DNA from: Actinomycetes bacterium | GTDB taxonomy: Bacteria; Actinomycetota; Acidimicrobiia; Acidimicrobiales; UBA8190 | Length of the DNA stretch: 8,032 nt | Reading direction: 5' to 3' | Assembly: GCA_021779775.1 (NCBI GenBank) | Contig: JAJYAB010000074.1 | Location: forward strand, 1-8,032 | Shown here: positions 5,837-8,032 of the stretch, piece after piece | How the letters are laid out: each line of letters begins with the position of its first letter | How positions within the stretch are numbered: the stretch's first letter is position 1 | Notes under the pieces: generated by a model | Told to the model about the DNA's origin: nothing | Database searches by the model: none | The model's input: only the letters and a program-made list of their open reading frames with translations | Made by a program: the position numbers and the translations under genes

Positions 5837-7008
5837 CTGCCCCGCCGATGCGCTTGTCGGTGGACGCCACCGCAGTGCCGGCGTCGCCCGCCGGTGCAGG
5901 GCGCTACACCGTCGACCTGCTCCGGGCTCTCGGTGCGCGCCCGGACGTGGTGCTCACCGTGTGGGCCCGGCGGAGCGATGCCCGACGGTGGCCGGCGATC
6001 GTCGGACCGATGGCGGATGTGCTGGCTGCCGCGCCTGACCGGCGCCCGCTCCGGCTCGCCTGGGAGCAGATCGGTCTGCCGCGCCGGCTGGGCCGCCAGG
6101 ACGTGCACGTGCACCACGCTCCCCACTACACCATGCCCGAGCACAGCCCGGTGCCGGTGGTGGTGACGATCCACGACCTGACGTTCTTCGACCATCCGGA
6201 ATGGCACCAGCGGGCCAAGGTGCCGGTGTTCCGCCGTGCCATCCGGTCGGCGGCCAGCCGGGCCGATGCCCTCGTGTGCGTCAGCCGGGAGACAGCCGAA
6301 CGCCTCCGAGCGCTCTGTCACCCGACGGCCCGCATCTTCGTCGTGCCGCACGGGGTCGACCATGGTCGTTTCCGCCCGCAGGAAGCGACGGCGGGCAGCG
6401 ACCTGCAGATCCTCGACCTGCTCGGTGTCCGCCGGCCCTACGTGCTGTTCCTCGGGACGCTCGAGCCGCGCAAGTCGGTGCCGCAGCTGGTCGCTGCCTT
6501 CGATCGGGTCGCCGGATCGTATGCCGACGTGCAGCTGGTCCTGGCCGGTGGCGATGGGTGGGGTGGCGACGCCGTCTCCCGTGCGGTGGCCGGTGCCAGA
6601 CATGGAAGTCGCGTGCTCCGTACCGGCTACGTCCCGGATATCGCGGTCCCGGCGCTCCTCCGGCAGGCGGAGGTGGTGGCCTACCCGGCGCTGCAGGAGG
6701 GGTTCGGGCTTCCAGCGCTCGAAGCGCTGGCCTGCGGCACCCCGCTCGTCACGTCGTCGGGGACCGTCATGGCAGATCTGGCGGGCGCCGCGGCGATCAC
6801 TGCAGCGCCGGGGTCCATCGACGAGCTGGCGGCGGCGCTGGACGAGGCGCTGCTCGGCGGGTCAGCCGCCCCGAAGCGCCGGCAGTTGGGGTTCGGCGTG
6901 GCCGCCGGCTACACCTGGGCGGCCTCGGCGACCGGTCACCTGGCGGCCTACCGGTGGGCGGCGTCGGCTGCTGCCGCTGGTTCAAACCGGGCGGCGGGGG
7001 GCCGGTAA
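5833..7008 (+). CDS. GT4-family glycosyltransferase (third of three)
   Basis: A 391-residue GT-B glycosyltransferase, most like mannosyltransferases of O-antigen and exopolysaccharide clusters in general appearance. It starts MTAPPMRLSVDATAV and has the glycine loop SPAGAGRYTVDLL (18-30). The segment LAWEQIGLPRRL (75-86) is a common GT4 N-domain feature, followed by HVHHAPHYTMP (92-102) and IHDLTFFDHPEWH (113-125). The donor domain has VPHGVD (171-176), GTLEPRKSVPQLV (208-220) and the EX7E motif E289-E297 in QEGFGLPALEAL. The last 20 residues are Ala/Gly-rich and look disordered. The start is supported by GGAGG 7 nt upstream and by a 4-nt overlap with the preceding gene. The next gene begins 11 nt after the stop, so all four probably lie on one transcript. 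The exact linkage made is unknown. Confidence 0.88.
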   Translation: MTAPPMRLSVDATAVPASPAGAGRYTVDLLRALGARPDVVLTVWARRSDARRWPAIVGPMADVLAAAPDRRPLRLAWEQIGLPRRLGRQDVHVHHAPHYTMPEHSPVPVVVTIHDLTFFDHPEWHQRAKVPVFRRAIRSAASRADALVCVSRETAERLRALCHPTARIFVVPHGVDHGRFRPQEATAGSDLQILDLLGVRRPYVLFLGTLEPRKSVPQLVAAFDRVAGSYADVQLVLAGGDGWGGDAVSRAVAGARHGSRVLRTGYVPDIAVPALLRQAEVVAYPALQEGFGLPALEALACGTPLVTSSGTVMADLAGAAAITAAPGSIDELAAALDEALLGGSAAPKRRQLGFGVAAGYTWAASATGHLAAYRWAASAAAAGSNRAAGGR

Positions 7009-7010
7009 GG
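7007..7010 (+). promoter_or_regulatory. Weak ribosome binding site of the Rmd-like gene
   Basis: AAGG, overlapping the end of the preceding stop codon, ends 9 nt before the GTG at 7020. It is modest, but it supports that GTG, which directly precedes the Rossmann strand RALVTGGSGFVG; everything in frame upstream is out-of-frame readthrough of the glycosyltransferase. Confidence 0.45.
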
Positions 7011-7019
7011 TGCGACGTT

Positions 7020-7916
7020 GTGCGCGCACTGGTCACCGGCGGAAGTGGGTTCGTCGGTACCTGGCTGGCTGCGCACCTTCACTCCATGGGGGACGAGGTG
7101 GTGTCGATCGACCACGAGGTCGACGTCACGGAGCCGGCGACCGTGCTGGCCACGATGCGCGGTGTCCGCCCCGAGGCCGTCTACCACCTGGCGGCCCTCG
7201 CTCACGTCGGCCGTTCGTGGGTCGATCCGATGTCCGTGGCGCGGGTGAACACCTTGGGCACGCTGTCGGTGCTCGAGGCAGCGAGGTCGCTCGACCCGCC
7301 GCCTGTCGTGCTGCTGACCAGCTCGGCCGAGGTGTACGGATCGGTGCCCGAGGAGATGATGCCCATCACCGAGGCGCAACCCCTGGCCCCGGTCACGCCC
7401 TACGCGGCGAGCAAGGTGGCCGCCGAGTACTTCGCCGTGCAGGCGTACCTGGCGCACGGCCTGCCGGTCATCCGCGTCCGGCCGTTCAATCATATCGGGC
7501 CAGGTCAGGGTAAGGAGTTCGTCGTGCCTGCGCTCGCTGCCCGGATCGTCTATGCGACCCGGACCGGCGCCGACCGCCTGCGGGGCGGCAACCTGGCGGC
7601 TCGACGTGACCTGACCTACGTCCGTGATGTCGTGCGGGCCTACCGGCTCCTCGTGGTGAGCGGCCGGCCGGGTGGTGTCTACAACGTGTGCAGCGGGTGC
7701 GACGTGGCCATCGCCGCAGTGGCCGAACGGATGCTGGTCCTGGCCGGCGCTTCACTGCGGTTGGTCGTCGACCCGGACCTGGTCCGGTCGGTCGACGTGC
7801 CCGTAGTCCGCGGCGACGCCGGGCTGCTCTGGCGCGACACGGGATGGGAGCCGGAGCACGACCTCGACACGACCTTGGCCGACGTGCTGGCCGAGCACCG
7901 GGGTCGGCTCGACTGA
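7020..7916 (+). CDS. rmd: GDP-6-deoxy-D-mannose reductase-like SDR (Rmd family)
   Basis: A 298-residue extended SDR. Rmd reduces GDP-4-keto-6-deoxy-D-mannose to GDP-D-rhamnose, the step after GDP-mannose 4,6-dehydratase (Gmd). Seen are the Rossmann loop TGGSGFVG (6-13), D31 at the end of the second strand, YHLAAL (55-60), the catalytic-region TSSAEVYG (100-107) and the YxxxK pair Y128/K132 in PYAASK. RPFNHIGPGQ (154-163), GGNLAARRDLTYVRDVVRAY (189-208) and YNVCSG (221-226) are characteristic of Rmd and its near relatives. The end, with VDVPVVRGD (258-266) and TGWEP (274-278), also fits. It lies 11 nt after the third glycosyltransferase and is likely co-transcribed. No Gmd is in the window; the nucleotidyltransferase at the left edge could supply GDP-mannose. 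Automatic annotation may call it GDP-mannose 4,6-dehydratase or a generic NAD-dependent epimerase. Family membership is firm; the exact product is less so. Confidence 0.8.
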   Translation: MRALVTGGSGFVGTWLAAHLHSMGDEVVSIDHEVDVTEPATVLATMRGVRPEAVYHLAALAHVGRSWVDPMSVARVNTLGTLSVLEAARSLDPPPVVLLTSSAEVYGSVPEEMMPITEAQPLAPVTPYAASKVAAEYFAVQAYLAHGLPVIRVRPFNHIGPGQGKEFVVPALAARIVYATRTGADRLRGGNLAARRDLTYVRDVVRAYRLLVVSGRPGGVYNVCSGCDVAIAAVAERMLVLAGASLRLVVDPDLVRSVDVPVVRGDAGLLWRDTGWEPEHDLDTTLADVLAEHRGRLD

Positions 7917-7917
7917 T

Positions 7918-7950
7918 CCCAGGCGTGTGCCGGGCCCAGGCGTGTGCCGG
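7918..7950 (+). repeat. Direct tandem repeat, two copies, 17-bp period
   Basis: The 16-mer CCCAGGCGTGTGCCGG occurs at 7918-7933 and again, unchanged, at 7935-7950, giving a 17-bp period. It starts one base after the TGA of the Rmd-like gene. The second copy runs into a small palindrome TGCCGGCA (7945-7952). No T-tract follows, so it does not read as an intrinsic terminator. Confidence 0.8.
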
Positions 7951-7955
7951 CAACC

Positions 7956-8032
7956 GTGGCGGACTCGAGCAGCCCGGCGGTCGGAGCAGCCCGGCGGTCG
8001 GAGCAGCCCGGCGGTCGGAGCAGCCCGGCGGT
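7956..8032 (+). CDS. Possible N-terminus of a following gene, reading through the 17-bp repeats (3' partial)
   Basis: From GTG at 7956 the frame is open to the edge: 25 complete codons and no stop. The peptide begins MADSSSPAVGAARRSEQPGG and then returns to RSSPAV, because three 17-bp units make one 17-residue period. It is rich in Ser, Pro, Ala, Gly and Arg and looks disordered. The ribosome binding site is weak. It could be the low-complexity start of the next gene in the operon or merely open by chance in GC-rich DNA. No family can be assigned. Confidence 0.2.
   Translation, partial: MADSSSPAVGAARRSEQPGGRSSPA
7965..8032 (+). repeat. Tandem repeat, four copies of a 17-bp unit, cut by the window edge
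   Basis: The unit CGGAGCAGCCCGGCGGT is present exactly at 7982-7998, 7999-8015 and 8016-8032, preceded by a copy at 7965-7981 that differs only in its first bases. The array ends exactly at the last base of the window in the middle of a repeat run, so its true copy number is unknown. Seventeen is not a multiple of three, so copy changes would shift a reading frame passing through it. Confidence 0.9.

Noticed and set aside
5560..6603. A 347-codon minus-strand open frame
   Set aside because: It is antisense to the second and third glycosyltransferases, which carry complete motifs. The peptide has no family features and skewed composition.
6201..7019. An in-frame upstream extension of the Rmd-like gene
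   Set aside because: It is an out-of-frame reading of the third glycosyltransferase; the Rossmann strand of the reductase begins at 7020 with its own ribosome binding site.
7918..8032. A CRISPR array or a terminator at the right edge
   Set aside because: The units are contiguous 17-mers with no spacers between them, too short and unspaced for CRISPR, and no hairpin followed by T residues is present.

Overview
The window is an 8-kb, very GC-rich, densely coding stretch with GTG/TTG starts and 4-nt stop/start overlaps. A coenzyme F420 gene pair sits among nucleotide-sugar and glycosyltransferase genes. This points to a high-GC actinobacterium. A deep lineage such as Acidimicrobiia would fit, because CofE here is a stand-alone protein rather than the fused mycobacterial FbiB, but the lineage is an inference. 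No mobile element, tRNA, rRNA or CRISPR array is visible, and there is no gene-free gap above 300 bases.

Layout. (1) Positions 1-801 (+) hold the C-terminal three quarters of a sugar-1-phosphate nucleotidyltransferase, most like mannose-1-phosphate guanylyltransferase; its start lies off the left edge. It overlaps by 4 nt a GalE-like NAD-dependent sugar-nucleotide epimerase (798-1784, +). (2) Convergent to these, after only 23 bp, is a two-gene F420 operon on the minus strand: cofD (3512 down to 2556), then cofE (2563 down to 1808), overlapping by 8 bp. (3) A 48-bp divergent region separates cofD from a plus-strand run of three GT4-type (GT-B fold) glycosyltransferases (3561-4736, 4733-5836, 5833-7008), joined by 4-nt overlaps. 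An extended SDR resembling GDP-6-deoxy-D-mannose reductase, Rmd (7020-7916), follows. (4) The right edge holds two short tandem repeats that share a 17-bp period; the second runs off the window.

How the genes fit together. The nucleotidyltransferase, the epimerase and the Rmd-like reductase would supply activated sugars (probably GDP-mannose, a UDP- or other NDP-hexose, and GDP-rhamnose or a related deoxysugar). The three GT4 enzymes would then add sugars one after another to an envelope or extracellular glycan. CofD and CofE make the F420 cofactor and belong to another pathway. From memory, mycobacteria also have fbiA-fbiB convergent with a GDP-mannose pyrophosphorylase gene next to rhamnose and glycosyltransferase genes, so the arrangement may be an old actinobacterial neighbourhood rather than chance.

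I see no clear undescribed system. The points most worth a second look are the 17-bp repeats at the right edge, a 9-bp inverted repeat enclosing the first glycosyltransferase start, a likely leaderless cofD promoter, and the stand-alone CofE lacking the reductase domain expected in the actinobacterial F420 pathway.
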